A DNA stretch of 64,000 nt from NCBI GenBank assembly GCA_035578905.1, contig JAQJVL010001105.1, forward strand, positions 1 to 64,000, written 5' to 3'. The translations under genes and the position numbers were made by a program. This DNA is from Stictocephala bisonia. Taxonomy: Eukaryota > Arthropoda > Insecta > Hemiptera > Membracidae. The notes under the pieces were generated by a model. The model was given only the letters and a program-made list of their open reading frames with translations. It was not told the DNA's origin and did no database searches. Positions 42,762 to 54,333 of this stretch are shown here, piece after piece (within the stretch, counting starts at the first letter, position 1; each line of letters starts with the position of its first letter).

Positions 42762-44017
42762 CAGGGTGTTCCTGATCTCTGTGAGGACCTTTTTAGGTAT
42801 AGATTATGGGTAAAAAACAAGACATAATATCATATTTAAAATTTCCAAATGACCTTTGGTACAGGTACAGCCACCATTTTGTATTTTCTACTAATTATTT
42901 TTTTATTTAATCTGTTACGCGTGAATATGTACATCCATGGTGTCGTGCCGTGTGAGTCAACCACAACAATACATCAGCGATATATTCTGATTACTTTCAT
43001 CCAAACCATTACAATAAAGTGATTTTTGACATTATTGTAATGAAAATGCCAACAGCAGGCAACGGGAAAAAGTTGCCGATGATTTCGTTGTTATCAGGTT
43101 AACAATTATTTAAGTAGTGCCCTAAAAACTAGAATTGTTGTAAATTTTCGGTTGGTAGAATTGTTGAAGGTGCTGGAATTATTCAAGAAAAAACAAATTT
43201 GATGCTGTGCGTCAGTCACTTTCCAATCGTTTTTTCCTTTGCAATAAAATTACATGACTAAATTTTGAGCATAGTTTGTCATTGAAAATAAATGTAATTA
43301 AAGTTATAATTTATAGTCTAATGCATTTTTAATATTACTTGTTTTATGTCTACAACCTGCTTTGCATCACAAATACATTTTATAATTATTCTAGTTTTAA
43401 TTACAATTAATTTTTAATTTAATAACAACGAAAATCACATGCAACTTTTTTCCGTTCCCTTCTATTGGCCTTTTCATTACAACAATGTCACAAATCACTT
43501 TATTATTGTGATTTGGATAAAAGTAACCAGAATAGATCGCTGATGTATTGTGGTTGACTCGTGCAGCACGGTACCATGGATGTACACATTCATTCGTAAA
43601 TGATTAAATACAAAAATACGAAAATCTTTTTTGTTTTTCATCCTATCTTATAAAACGTTACTTTTTTTATTGAAAATAAAATGTTCAATGAAAAGGTACC
43701 CAAGTATTATTGTATTCCTAACTTTTTAAAAGTTATTAAGGTTTACAAATTTCAAAGTGGCACCATTTTTATATGATTTTGCTAAAATATTTGATATTTT
43801 TATTTCAGTGAGAAAATGGTTTTAGTAATGTGTATACCAAATTTGGAATCTATAAATTAAATAGTTTAAAAAAGAAAAAATAATTAGTAAAACATACAAA
43901 AATAGCGGCTGTACGGGTAAAGAAGATGATTTGGTATTTTTAAATAGGATATTATGTCTTGTTTTTTACCCACAATCAATACATATCAAGATTCTCTGAG
44001 AGTTCAGGAACTTCCTG
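42762..44017. mobile_element. Non-autonomous foldback DNA transposon with long terminal inverted repeats
   Basis: Ends are CAGGGTGTTCCTGA (left) and the reverse complement of CAGGAAGTTCCTGA (right), next to TA on both sides (42760-42761, 44018-44019). Inverted similarity continues inward through 'gggtaaaaaacaagacataat' and again over about 42925-43075 against 43445-43610. The right side has about 245 extra bases (about 43625-43870) with no partner. No transposase frame is present. A TA target site with long inverted repeats suggests a Tc1/mariner-related foldback element; the superfamily is not proven. Confidence 0.75.
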
Positions 44018-44019
44018 TA

Positions 44020-46365
44020 TATAAATTTGTGCTAAAATCTAAAATTTGTTTAGCAAAATCGTATTATATGTGTCAATAATAATTATGAAGTAATATCAAT
44101 TGACATGAAAGTATCACTATCATATTATTGGAAGTAATATTAAAACCATAGTAAACTTAGAAATGAATATTTTAGTTCAAAGTTTTTTTTATACAAACAT
44201 AAAATTACCAAAATACGTTTATAAATTTCTCCAAGGGTACTAAGCTTGTGCCGTCGGGAGTATATAGTCGTATTTATACATTTACCATCGAAATTTAACA
44301 TTTTATGATATTTAAGGTTGTAAAACAACATCAAACATTTTAAATACACCTAAAGAAAATAAATAGAGCTCGTTGGTAATCCATTTCATGGAATTTAATT
44401 AAAAATGTTTACTAACCAAACTCTATTAAGGTAGGGTGTATACAACGTACATGTTTGTGTTACATACCTGATAAAGTCCTTTGAAGGTGAAATGTTCGTG
44501 ACCAAAGACTTTACATTTTACAAAATTTTTTTACAAAAACATTTTATATTAAACACATGATGCTTATTAAATTTGGATAGTAAATTATATTTCTGGGCCA
44601 CTTTGAATCGAACTGACTACATTTGTTAAAGGTAGTCAATAAGGTAAAAATTTAAAATATTAATTAAATATTTTATTTAACTGAAAAAAATAAATATCGT
44701 CATACGAGTACAAACACAATCAACTTAGAGGTAAATATATTATCCCTGAAAAATATGTATGTTCTTAAAGTTTGGAAAATGTTTCTTTTTACAAAGCGTG
44801 AAAACTGAACTGGAAATAATCTAGATTTTTTATTTTGATCTAAACATAAAAGTGAAATACCCAAATTCAATGTCTTTTACAAAAACCTTTAACTTTGTTG
44901 TGCCAAGACATAATTGAATGTCAGATAAAAAAAATAACTCCAATTGATATAAAGACTGAAATGATAGCTTATTTGTATGGAGGAGGTAGAGGTTTTTTTT
45001 GGAAACTCCACAGTAATAACTCAATCAAAATATAGGAAGAAAATAATAAAAAATTAAAATAACAAGAAAATAAATGGGTTATCAATGATTTTTTTTCAAA
45101 TAATAAATAAATAAACCAATAGGAACAAGTAATTCAAATCAGAAACTATTATCGTGTCATGTACGTTTCGTTAGATTATTCATGAATTAAATAAAAAAAA
45201 AAAAAAAAATGCCGAACTTTAAAAATATAGAGGTAAATGACAGTGAGATTAGAAACCTCCAATCAGACCCAGCCTCTGATTTCTGCACATTTAAATTTTT
45301 GTTTTAATAATGCTACAATTTTATATTATAATACAATTTAAAATATGTTTTATGATTTTATTCCTGCCATATACTAATGATGAGTTTTGTATATATGGTA
45401 AATATTTTTTACTAATAATACATTTTTTTAAAACTTAACTTTGATCTAAACGTTCGAACATTCTAAAAAATACAGAGTTTTAGCCCTGGTTGACAAAGAA
45501 TCTTGATGTCAATAAATGGCATCTGTTCAAACACGGAGATACGTCAATCTACACCACTCCACGTTATATCACTCAAGTGGCATGTTACCTGCTCGTCAAT
45601 GTCTCAACGAGACAGGGACATGTTGAACATTCATGATAATCTACCACCTGGGGCTCGTTGGTATCTAGGTTCAACGATAGTCTATAAACACATGTGCAAC
45701 AGGGTGGTATATAGTAATTACATCTCATTTAGTTTTTACAACGATACTTATGCACAGAAATAATTCTCTACCAACAATATTTTAATTAATAATAGTGTGA
45801 TAATCTGTAGTGTAGTACGTAATTAATTAAAGATACGTAATTCATGTACACAAACTAAATTATAGCTATCGAGTTTTTTCCCGTGGCCAACACTATCTTT
45901 ATATGTACAATTTTGTTACAATGATCGTTGTCTGGTTAAACAAATATGAGATGTTTGGTTGTATTGGTATTCTGCAGATAAAATACGGAACCTATCCCTA
46001 CAAAAAATACATTACCTTGAGTAAATGTGGTGGTCATACTAAGTGCTGTGATATACATGGATCCTTTTATACAACCACATGCATCCCCTAAAATCACATT
46101 TTGTACACCAAGTAGCAATATTACTATGATATTTGTATGGATATAGTACTTATTGACGGTAATTCATTTTTTTAACTACCCTAACTTATTGAACGCTATT
46201 TATTTAATGTTGGCCATTAGGAGAAAAGTTGGCAATAGCACATCTTATTTAAATATATCTATCAGAGTATAAAATCAAGAAAAATAAAGTAAGTAAATAT
46301 AATATACATTCTCCCCATAAAACTTAAACACAAACAACATGACTCATACTATCCTTAGATGTTAT
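44020..46365. other. No gene recognised
   Basis: AT-rich DNA. The 86-codon frame at 45503-45763 lies in a slightly less AT-rich patch but shows no recognisable domain or codon signal strong enough to call. Confidence 0.45.
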
Positions 46366-46465
46366 TTTATACCTGCCTTATACGTACAATGGTATTGACC
46401 CACCCACCCACCCATACACATAAGTTGTTTTGACCCAACCGCCTTCCCATACACGTACAGTGGTT
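46366..46465 (-). repeat. 36-bp minisatellite family copy with G-quadruplex motif
   Basis: On the - strand two full units and part of a third read 'accactgtacgtgtatggg' and so on. The + strand has CCCACCCACCCACCC (46399-46413), the complement of the perfect G4 motif also seen at 11651-11665. Units are again 36 bp. Confidence 0.8.
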
Positions 46466-48906
46466 TTCAGAAATGTTCTATGACGTCACTTGTAAAATTG
46501 AAATCTTGTACATCATGTTTACAAAGAATAAAACATTTGATGCCATTAGTGACGTTCCATCTTTTCAAGGGGACGGCCCAAGTGGAGGTTTTTTTAACGT
46601 GGAGCCCATGGAAATCTTTAATATAATCCTAGTTGAGTTTGGTGTTCAATTAAGGGTCTATTCAATAGAAATTAATTGCCGCAAACCAGACTTCAAAAGG
46701 TCTATCCTTTCCTGATTAGTGGTAATTTGAATTTCGAAGTAACTATTTTGATTAATATTATTTCTCCACTATTTAATGATTTTTAGTATATTATTCTGAT
46801 GAAAATTGTACTTTATAGAACATAATAACAAAAAAAATTTAATTATCAAATTATATATGGAAAAAATAAAGTTGTCGTGAAAGCATAGAAAATATAGAAA
46901 CGCTTTCACAACAACTTTATTTTTTGCTCTGTGAACTACAACAGCCTTATAACTGTTTAGGTTGCCACTTTATGATCACATTCTATTTGATACTAACAAT
47001 CCAGACTATCATAAAACACTCTTTAGACAAAGTACACATTTTCGACGTATTTTGAAAGAATAGACGTATGCATCGGTACTTTAGACAGCAGATGGGGCAA
47101 ACCCGTGTTTACGTAAAAACAAAGTAACTATGTGTCTGAACTGAAACTCCAGTCACTTATAATTGTTGTGCTGTGTTTGTTTTATTTTACCAAGCTACGT
47201 CTTTAGTATGTACCACATCTGATTTTATAGGACTAAGATTTATTAATAATTGGTAAGTCATCTTCAAAAGTTCCAAAGATAACTGGAATGCAGGGTAATT
47301 TAACCTTAAAGAACTATTTACTATGTACTGGATGGTAAGAATTGTTTGCTTTATTTTCAAGAAATTTTTCTAAAATTAAAATAAAAAGATTTCATTTCTT
47401 CAATAACTGTACTTCTTTATTACTACAATACTTATTTTAATAGAAAATAAAAATGCAAACTATTTTTAAAAGAAAATTTATAAATAAATGAAATATATTT
47501 GTATAATTATAATAAATTCAGATTCTTCTTTGTTATTATATAATATATTGTTTTACTATAGGCCTAATACAAAATGAGTTGGTCCTGTCCTCAGTATCTG
47601 TGAACAGAAAAAAAATAAACATAATAGACTGACTTTTGAATCAAACTACTGAATGAGTATCTTACTAGTTCAAACAAGGAACATTACTGAAGTTATGCTC
47701 AAATATACACACTTCATTTATGTACTGTACTATATAAAGAGCATCCATCATGCAAGACTCTGAAAAAACGAACCTTTAAGGCAATTTTACATTAAAGGCA
47801 GCCTGCCTCAAGACCGTTATCCCCTCACAATGTCCCGTTTGGCTAACATTGTAATATATGTAAGATTGACCTGAGTTTACTCTGCTGCTGACAGTTTTAA
47901 GATATATTTCAAAACGTTCTATGACAAAAGTTTATTTTTTTCCTTTTCCATTAATATTAGGGCTAGCTTACTTCAAAATAATAAATTTAGAACATTGTCC
48001 TATGCCCTTGTTTAAACTAAGTATTGTAGTAGGTTAGGCCATTTGAAACACATATTCTCAGAATCTTTTACGTACATGTTTAATGGTTAATAACCTAATT
48101 TCTCAATTTATTCTCGCACCAGCATCTATTTTAGTCGCACAATTTTGTTAATTTCGTAATATAATTAACATAATTTAGTAAAAAAGATAGTATATTTTAA
48201 ACATACGTGATAATTATTTGAAACAAGTAGCCATTTTAACTGGAGAAAAAATTAGGCATTAATATCAATAATTATTTCTTGAAAATTATGAAAATATAAC
48301 TGAGGAATCAGTTTTAAAGCAACTACATATTCAATCAATTAAGTGTAAAACACAGATAATGCAAATCATCTGCTTCGATATAGTTGTTTACCAAAATATC
48401 ACTCACAAATAGTGGTTAGTAATCAACTGTACTATTTAAAGTCTATGTACAAAACAGTCACTTAGTATTTGAGTTTAGTTGAAATTTTCACATTTGAAGA
48501 AAATCATGAACAGAGTTTTGTCTTCAGCGATAAGAATGGGGTTATTAAATCCTTATTATTATCATCAACATAATCCTGCTCTCTCCACACACAAAGTTGA
48601 GAGATTTTGCCCTGTGTCATTGTCTTTTATGTAGTATTTAAAATTATGCACAAAATCTGTAATGTGAACAGTCACTATTTTGTTGTTAAATATAACAATA
48701 TATATTTTAAATATAAAATAATATAGTACTTAAAAGTGTTTATACATATTGGAGTACATTTTTATACCAAAATGATCAATTCACCAGATTATAGTTTGTT
48801 ATTAATTTTATCCCATGGAGTATTATAACTACGTACATATGTATATTTTAGTTACATCAACATTATTATAGTTAGTGAAGTTGAGAGTTGATATTGGTCA
48901 CTTAGT
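46466..48906. other. No gene recognised
   Basis: No supported gene. It includes the hairpin at 46861-46925. Frames such as 46473-46715 have no family signature. Confidence 0.45.
46861..46925. repeat. 24-bp inverted repeat (hairpin)
   Basis: Arms 46861-46884 and 46902-46925 are complementary at 23 of 24 positions, with a 17-base loop. The arms begin AAAAAATAAAGTTGT. It could be a tiny MITE or a transcribed hairpin; no target-site duplication was recognised. Confidence 0.7.
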
Positions 48907-48961
48907 AATATGTTCAAATTATATAATTTACAATAAAACCAATATATTTTTAATTTTTAAC

Positions 48962-49000
48962 TAGGCCTTTCGCCAGCAAAGCTGGCATCATCAGGCAACA
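48962..49000 (-). ncRNA. Hammerhead-ribozyme-like motif (PLE-A left arm)
   Basis: On the - strand: CTGATGA (48988-48994), a perfect stem II GCCAGC-TTT-GCTGGC, GAAA (48968-48971), palindromic stem III GGCC, then TA. Core and stem II fit well; stem I is poorly formed (two pairs at best), which lowers confidence. Confidence 0.55.
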
Positions 49001-49005
49001 CAACT

Positions 49006-49098
49006 TTATTTGTAAACAAACAAGACAATAATTAGTTCTGAAAACAGATGTAAATAATTTAAAGAATATAAGTATAAGTATATTGTAAACAATGTATA

Positions 49099-49141
<43 letters not shown>

Positions 49142-50187
49142 AGTGTATAATTTTTAATAAAATAAGTTGATAATAAACAAGAATTTTGAATAGGTCCATT
49201 TTCATTGTTCATTAAAGATGAATTACTCTTGTTTATAAAATATGTTTCCCAGGCATTCAAGTATTTAGAAGATGAAACTGATTTTATTATTTTTGAATTT
49301 TCTTTGCTAATATTGTGATTTGTTGTCAAACAATGTCTAGCAACTGCTGACTTTTCTTCTCTGTTAAATTTAATGTGTGAAAAATGTTCTTTGAATCTTA
49401 TTTTCAAATTTCTTTTGGTTTGTCCTATGTATTTTTCTTTGCAGTTATCACAGTTAATTTCATAGATTCCTGATAGATTTTCATTTTTAATTTTGTCTTT
49501 AGGGTTATTCAGTTTGTTTTTTAATTTGTTTTTAGTTTTGAATGTAGGTTTGATATTTGAATTTTTCTTGAATGAGTGTTGAATGGTTCTTGACAATTTT
49601 GTGTTAAATGTAAAACTTGCCCAATAATTTTCTTCTTTTTCTTTTATTTCTTTTAATGTAGTCCTTGATCTTTTAATTTGTTTTTTAACAGACTTTTTTA
49701 AAATATTATCAATTAGTATAGGATCATATCCATTGTAAACAGCAATATTTTTGATATAGGAAAGTTCTTTTTCAAAATTGTCCTCATTCAAAGGCGTGTT
49801 TAATAATCTATAAATCATGTTGTTGAATGCTGCTCTTTTTTGAGTTGGTGGATGATATGAGTCATTGGTGATGAATCTGTTGGTGTGAGTTGGTTTTCTA
49901 TATATGTTAAAATCAAGATTTTGAGAAATTTCATTTCTTGAAACTAAAATATCTAAAAATGGTAATTTTGAATTCGATTCAGATTCATAAGTAAATTTTA
50001 TTGTTGTGTAAAAAGAGTTCAATTGACTAAGAAAGTTATTTAAATTTTGATTTGTGTTAAATATTGCAAATATATCATCCACATATCTAAACCAATATTG
50101 GGGAAAATATGGTAAAGTTTCTTTGGCTTTTATTTCAAAATTACTCATAAATAGATTTGCCACAAAACATGATAATGGATTTCCCAT
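49006..50187 (-). CDS. PLE-A reverse transcriptase (C-terminal half) plus GIY-YIG, left copy
   Basis: This 393-codon - strand frame is a 5'-truncated PLE polyprotein. It starts inside the reverse transcriptase at MGNPLSCFVANLFM, followed by the catalytic motif FRYVDD (residues 33-38), the thumb and a Lys-rich linker. The GIY-YIG nuclease starts at about residue 239 (SGIYEINCDNCKEKYIGQT) and includes RFKEHF and NAWETYFI. The N-terminal reverse transcriptase motifs are missing, so activity is not expected. Compared with the right copy the stop after ENGPI has become CAA, so the frame reads through a (TA)n tract as Tyr-Ile repeats and adds 60 residues. Upstream of the Met, three more native codons (K-T-E) lie in the spacer. 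Confidence 0.85.
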
Positions 50188-50216
50188 AGCAGTACCTTCT
50201 GTTTTATGGTACTGCT

Positions 50217-51218
50217 ATGGGAAATCCATTATCATGTTTTGTGGCAAATCTATTTATGAGTAATTTTGAAATAAAAGCCAAAGAAACTTTACCATATTTT
50301 CCCCAATATTGGTTTAGATATGTGGATGATATATTTGCAATATTTAACACAAATCAAAATTTAAATAACTTTCTTAGTCAATTGAACTCTTTTTACACAA
50401 CAATAAAATTTACTTATGAATCTGAATCGAATTCAAAATTACCATTTTTAGATATTTTAGTTTCAAGAAATGAAATTTCTCAAAATCTTGATTTTAACAT
50501 ATATAGAAAACCAACTCACACCAACAGATTCATCACCAATGACTCATCTCATCCACCAACTCAAAAAAGAGCAGCATTCAACAACATGATTTATAGATTA
50601 TTAAACACGCCTTTGAATGAGGACAATTTTGAAAAAGAACTTTCCTATATCAAAAATATTGCTGTTTACAATGGATATGATCCTATACTAATTGATAATA
50701 TTTTAAAAAAGTCTGTTAAAAAACAAATTAAAAGATCAAGGACTACATTAAAAGAAATAAAAGAAAAAGAAGAAAATTATTGGGCAAGTTTTACATTTAA
50801 CACAAAATTGTCAAGAACCATTCAACACTCATTCAAGAAAAATTCAAATATCAAACCTACATTCAAAACTAAAAACAAATTAAAAAACAAACTGAATAAC
50901 CCTAAAGACAAAATTAAAAATGAAAATCTATCAGGAATCTATGAAATTAACTGTGATAACTGCAAAGAAAAATACATAGGACAAACCAAAAGAAATTTGA
51001 AAATAAGATTCAAAGAACATTTTTCACACATTAAATTTAACAGAGAAGAAAAGTCAGCAGTTGCTAGACATTGTTTGACAACAAATCACAATATTAGCAA
51101 AGAAAATTCAAAAATAATAAAATCAGTTTCATCTTCTAAATACTTGAATGCCTGGGAAACATATTTTATAAACAAGAGTAATTCATCTTTAATGAACAAT
51201 GAAAATGGACCTATTTAA
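50217..51218 (+). CDS. PLE-A reverse transcriptase (C-terminal half) plus GIY-YIG, right copy
   Basis: This 333-codon frame is the inverted twin of 49006-50187. PLEs are retroelements whose reverse transcriptase resembles telomerase and whose C-terminal GIY-YIG endonuclease makes the integration nick. YVDD is at residues 35-38 and the GIY-YIG domain runs from about 239 to 320. The frame ends at TAA after ENGPI, probably the original PLE stop. The ATG used here is an internal Met of the family, not a true start, because the 5' part of the reverse transcriptase is absent. Codon use is AT-rich like the surroundings. Confidence 0.88.
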   Translation: MGNPLSCFVANLFMSNFEIKAKETLPYFPQYWFRYVDDIFAIFNTNQNLNNFLSQLNSFYTTIKFTYESESNSKLPFLDILVSRNEISQNLDFNIYRKPTHTNRFITNDSSHPPTQKRAAFNNMIYRLLNTPLNEDNFEKELSYIKNIAVYNGYDPILIDNILKKSVKKQIKRSRTTLKEIKEKEENYWASFTFNTKLSRTIQHSFKKNSNIKPTFKTKNKLKNKLNNPKDKIKNENLSGIYEINCDNCKEKYIGQTKRNLKIRFKEHFSHIKFNREEKSAVARHCLTTNHNISKENSKIIKSVSSSKYLNAWETYFINKSNSSLMNNENGPI

Positions 51219-51382
51219 AATTCTTGTTTATTATCAACTTATTTTATTAAAAATTATACACTCTTATATATATATATACACATTATACATTGTTTACAAT
51301 ATATTTATACTTATATTCTTTAAATTATTTACATCTGTTTTCAGAACTAATTATTGTCTTGTTTGTTTACAAATAAATTTGT

Positions 51383-51425
51383 GTTGCCTGATGATGCCAG
51401 CTTTGCTGGTGAAAGGCCTAGTTAA
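51383..51425 (+). ncRNA. Hammerhead-ribozyme-like motif (PLE-A right arm)
   Basis: CTGATGA (51388-51394), stem II CCAGC-TTT-GCTGG with a basal G-U pair, GAAA (51411-51414), GGCC (51415-51418), then TA. It differs from the left copy by one base in stem II. Confidence 0.55.
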
Positions 51426-51475
51426 AAATTAAAAATATGTTGGTTTTATTGTAAATTATATAATTTGAACATATT

Positions 51476-53514
51476 ATTTTAGTTATTGTTTTGTGCTTTA
51501 TATGTGACTATCTGTAACCACCCGCTTCACCGGTCATAATATTAATTTTAAATATATAATCGAAATGTGTCGCAAGTTTTCAGTTTACAATGTATCCAAT
51601 GTATATCCAATTTAGATCAGCTGATGTTATGTATAGTTAATTTAATACTACTGTACTTAAATATTTTTAGTTTTAAAAGTTTAGCCTTCCACATTTTTAT
51701 ACAGTTTGTTTTTATATAAGATATGTTAATAAAATAAATAAATCAAGTAACATAGCTTAAAAAATACAATGAGAATTTTTTAGTCCTGCGTTCGGAGAGG
51801 AAAATCCTTTACTAGAGAGCCTGTAAGGGCGAAGATAAACATTTGTGCACAATTTTGACTAAATTGGACATACGGTTTTGGAGAAATTGTGATGAGTGGT
51901 AAATGGCTTTTATATGTATATAAATTGGAACCTTGTAGACAAATAACATATTTGTTTATAACGTTTTCGTATAAGCCGAAATGCGTCGAAATTGTAGCAA
52001 CACTAAGATATGTAAAATATAAACATGGTATTTTATTAAACAAACATTCTAATAACATCTCCTAAGACAAACTTTGCAGTAAACTGAATGCTCAAGAAAG
52101 TTATTGGTCGTACTCATTTGATATAGTTATATGAATATTGTATTTACAGTACAAAGTTTCGTTACAATAAAGATAAAAGCTCAGCGCCTTCAAACTATCT
52201 GATACTCTACACGTCATACATTGTTGGTCGGCGACTAGGCTGCGCGGAGGGGGGAAGAGGAAGGCCGCGACCTTGCTTGGAATGCGGAAATCTCGTAACT
52301 AGGTCATCAGGCCGATGGTTATCAGTCGTTTAAAGAGATTTAAATGTCCGCACTCCACTACAGCTTAAAGTAACGAACCGTTCTATTTTGAATGATGTTT
52401 CTTTCTGATTTTACGACTCTGCTGGTCACTCCGACATTGCAAAAAAAATTAACGACTGAATTATGTTCCCTACTTTGTACCAAAAGTTGATGTGAAGATA
52501 TTCTGGCCAATAGGAGGCAGATGTCACCTCATTTTCTTAATCCAGTTTCCTTTAGTGGCTTTAGCATCTATAAAATGCTTGATAGAATGAGAAAACTAAC
52601 AATTCCTTTTCACTTGTTAGTGAAGATGGGACACTAGCTGATATGCCTAAGATACAAATTTATAGGCCTATTATAAAATGAAACATTTTTTAAAACAACC
52701 TGTCTTGCTCGAGTGGGCTTCATTATAAAATGTTGTTTTTTGTCTATTGATTTTTCTAATAATGATGGATCTGAACATTAAAACGTCATATTACAGAAAA
52801 AAACTTATGATTCTAGTAAATGTTCGTAAAACTTCCAAAATCATGTAAAGCAAGGGATTGAAAAGAAATGTTTTATTTAAGCCTTCAACATTTCAATAAT
52901 GATGTAAGTAATGAATCAAGAAATAAGACATGTATTTCATTAATTCAAAAACAATGACTATTTATTGAAAGATATAACAAAATCACACCAAAAACGAAAT
53001 AAAATAATTGTACTACTAATATTAAAGGTGTCAATGAATTAAGGCCCACTAACAAATTCACGAAAATCTAACACATAAATCAGAAGAATAAACGGTAAAG
53101 TCAACATAACAAGTTTATTTGTGTCCAGTTTATATTTAAAATGTACTTATAAAAGATATAGCAAGTAATAAGAAATAATAAAAAAACATTGTTTTCAAAT
53201 TTTCGGGAGTATTACTTCTAGACACAAGTCTCCATGGGCCAGTATTCCTTCTGGACAAGTTTTGGAAGTTGTGAATGTGTCGTACTATAAGTTTGTTCAC
53301 AAGTAAAGGGCGTGTGTCGTGTCTTAGGTATTATGTTTATCAATGTCAAGTGTAGACGTACGGAGAGCAGCTCAGCTGATATTAACATGAATTTTTGCTG
53401 GAATCTGATAAGAAACCTATTTTTATTATGCTGTTCATTTCCAATAGAGGTCAATTAATTCCAAGCTGTTTTTCTGTTTTATTATTGTACATTTATTAGG
53501 GAAAGCATTAATTT
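51476..53514. other. No gene recognised
   Basis: AT-rich DNA apart from the dispersed repeat at 52245-52372. Short frames (51780-52058, 53218-53454) show no domain. Confidence 0.45.
52245..52372 (+). repeat. Dispersed repeat, partner of 57415-57560 (inverted)
   Basis: It shares 'gaggaaggccgcg', 'ttggaatg', 'aactag', 'gatggttatcagtc' and 'gatttaaat' with the reverse complement of 57415-57560. It is more GC-rich than its surroundings. The type of element is unknown. Confidence 0.65.
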
Positions 53515-54012
53515 ATTCATTTAGTCGACTACACAATTATGCTTCATAAACTTATACAAATTGGCATTATAGGTAGGTTATATAACGTTTTTGAGGATTA
53601 TTTAAAAAATATAGAGATGTATGTTGATATAGGAACTTGTATAAGCTCTCTAATATAACAAACATGTAGATTATAATTCAAGACAGCATATTTGCTCCCA
53701 CTTTGTTTAACATCTACTTTAATGATTTGGCTGGATGTAAAATTGTTCCAATATGCAGATGATATTGTATTATACTTGTCTCATTATGACATAGCTTTGG
53801 CCCTACCATTAATACTAAAAATTTTCAATATATTATATAAGTATTTCTTCAATAACCATGGCCAAAAGCCTCATGATACACATGACATCATAGCTCGAGT
53901 ATTTCATTTGAAAGTAAGAAAACTTATTAATCTTTTAACTAAAGGTTCAATTTTTGGCCTAAGTACACAAACGCATAGATGTGTTACGATGTCTGGATTT
54001 GATCACGATTAA
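53515..54012 (+). pseudogene. Decayed LINE reverse transcriptase fragment
   Basis: Reverse transcriptase motifs of the Jockey/CR1 group can be read across frameshifts: MLHKLIQIGIIGRLYN, then FEDYLKNIEMYVDIG, then QDSIFAPTLFNIYFNDL, then after another shift LFQYADDIVLY with the catalytic YADD. The order matches the fingers-palm region of a non-LTR reverse transcriptase. Stop codons and at least two frameshifts separate the pieces, so it is dead. Upstream endonuclease and downstream parts are not recognised. Confidence 0.75.
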
Positions 54013-54274
54013 ACAAAATGTATAAATACAGATTGACACCCGTGACTAAAATTATATCTCTCTTAATGTACCTACGTAGGAGGCAACAAACATATTGAAC
54101 GAAATGGACATCGAGCTCAACAGTGTTGTTTTACAGTAAATCCTACTTAGAGAGGGAGCAAAGTAGGGCAATTATGGCTGTATGCAAATTAATATTATAA
54201 TCTTGCTATTTCAATCAGACTTTTCTTGTTGTTTACAAACTTTGATTTTCTAAATAATCTGAAAGTCTACTTTT

Positions 54275-54333
54275 AGAGGCTGTTAAGTACAGCAATTGAC
54301 TCTAAATCAATGAAATGTCGGGGTTCTAGCCAT
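54275..54333 (+). other. tRNA-like remnant (possible SINE head)
   Basis: A perfect anticodon-type hairpin, ATTGA-CTCTAAA-TCAAT (54295-54311), with a 7-base loop is followed by a B-box-like GGGGTTCTAGCC. The A-box side and acceptor stem are not convincing. This is more likely SINE-derived than a tRNA gene. Confidence 0.3.

Larger units (their letters stand above)
48907..51475. mobile_element. Palindrome of two Penelope-like elements, family A
   Basis: Left arm 48907-50196 (- orientation) and right arm 50208-51475 (+ orientation) are nearly identical inverted copies around an 11-base spacer (50197-50207). Both are truncated at the same point, inside the reverse transcriptase just before the GTAMGNPLS segment. 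The main differences are one residue (Y/S before HPPT), a longer (TA)n in the left arm, one stop codon and a base in the hammerhead stem. The near identity implies a recent event. I could not identify an unambiguous target-site duplication. Confidence 0.9.

Noticed and set aside
45503..45763. 86-codon frame in a slightly GC-richer patch
   Set aside because: No domain, repeat or motif supports it; the composition shift alone is too weak.
48902..51483. TTAGT on both sides of the PLE-A palindrome as a target-site duplication
   Set aside because: Only five bases match, they are not at equivalent positions relative to the arms, and such short matches are common in AT-rich DNA. The other palindromes have 11-12 bp duplications.
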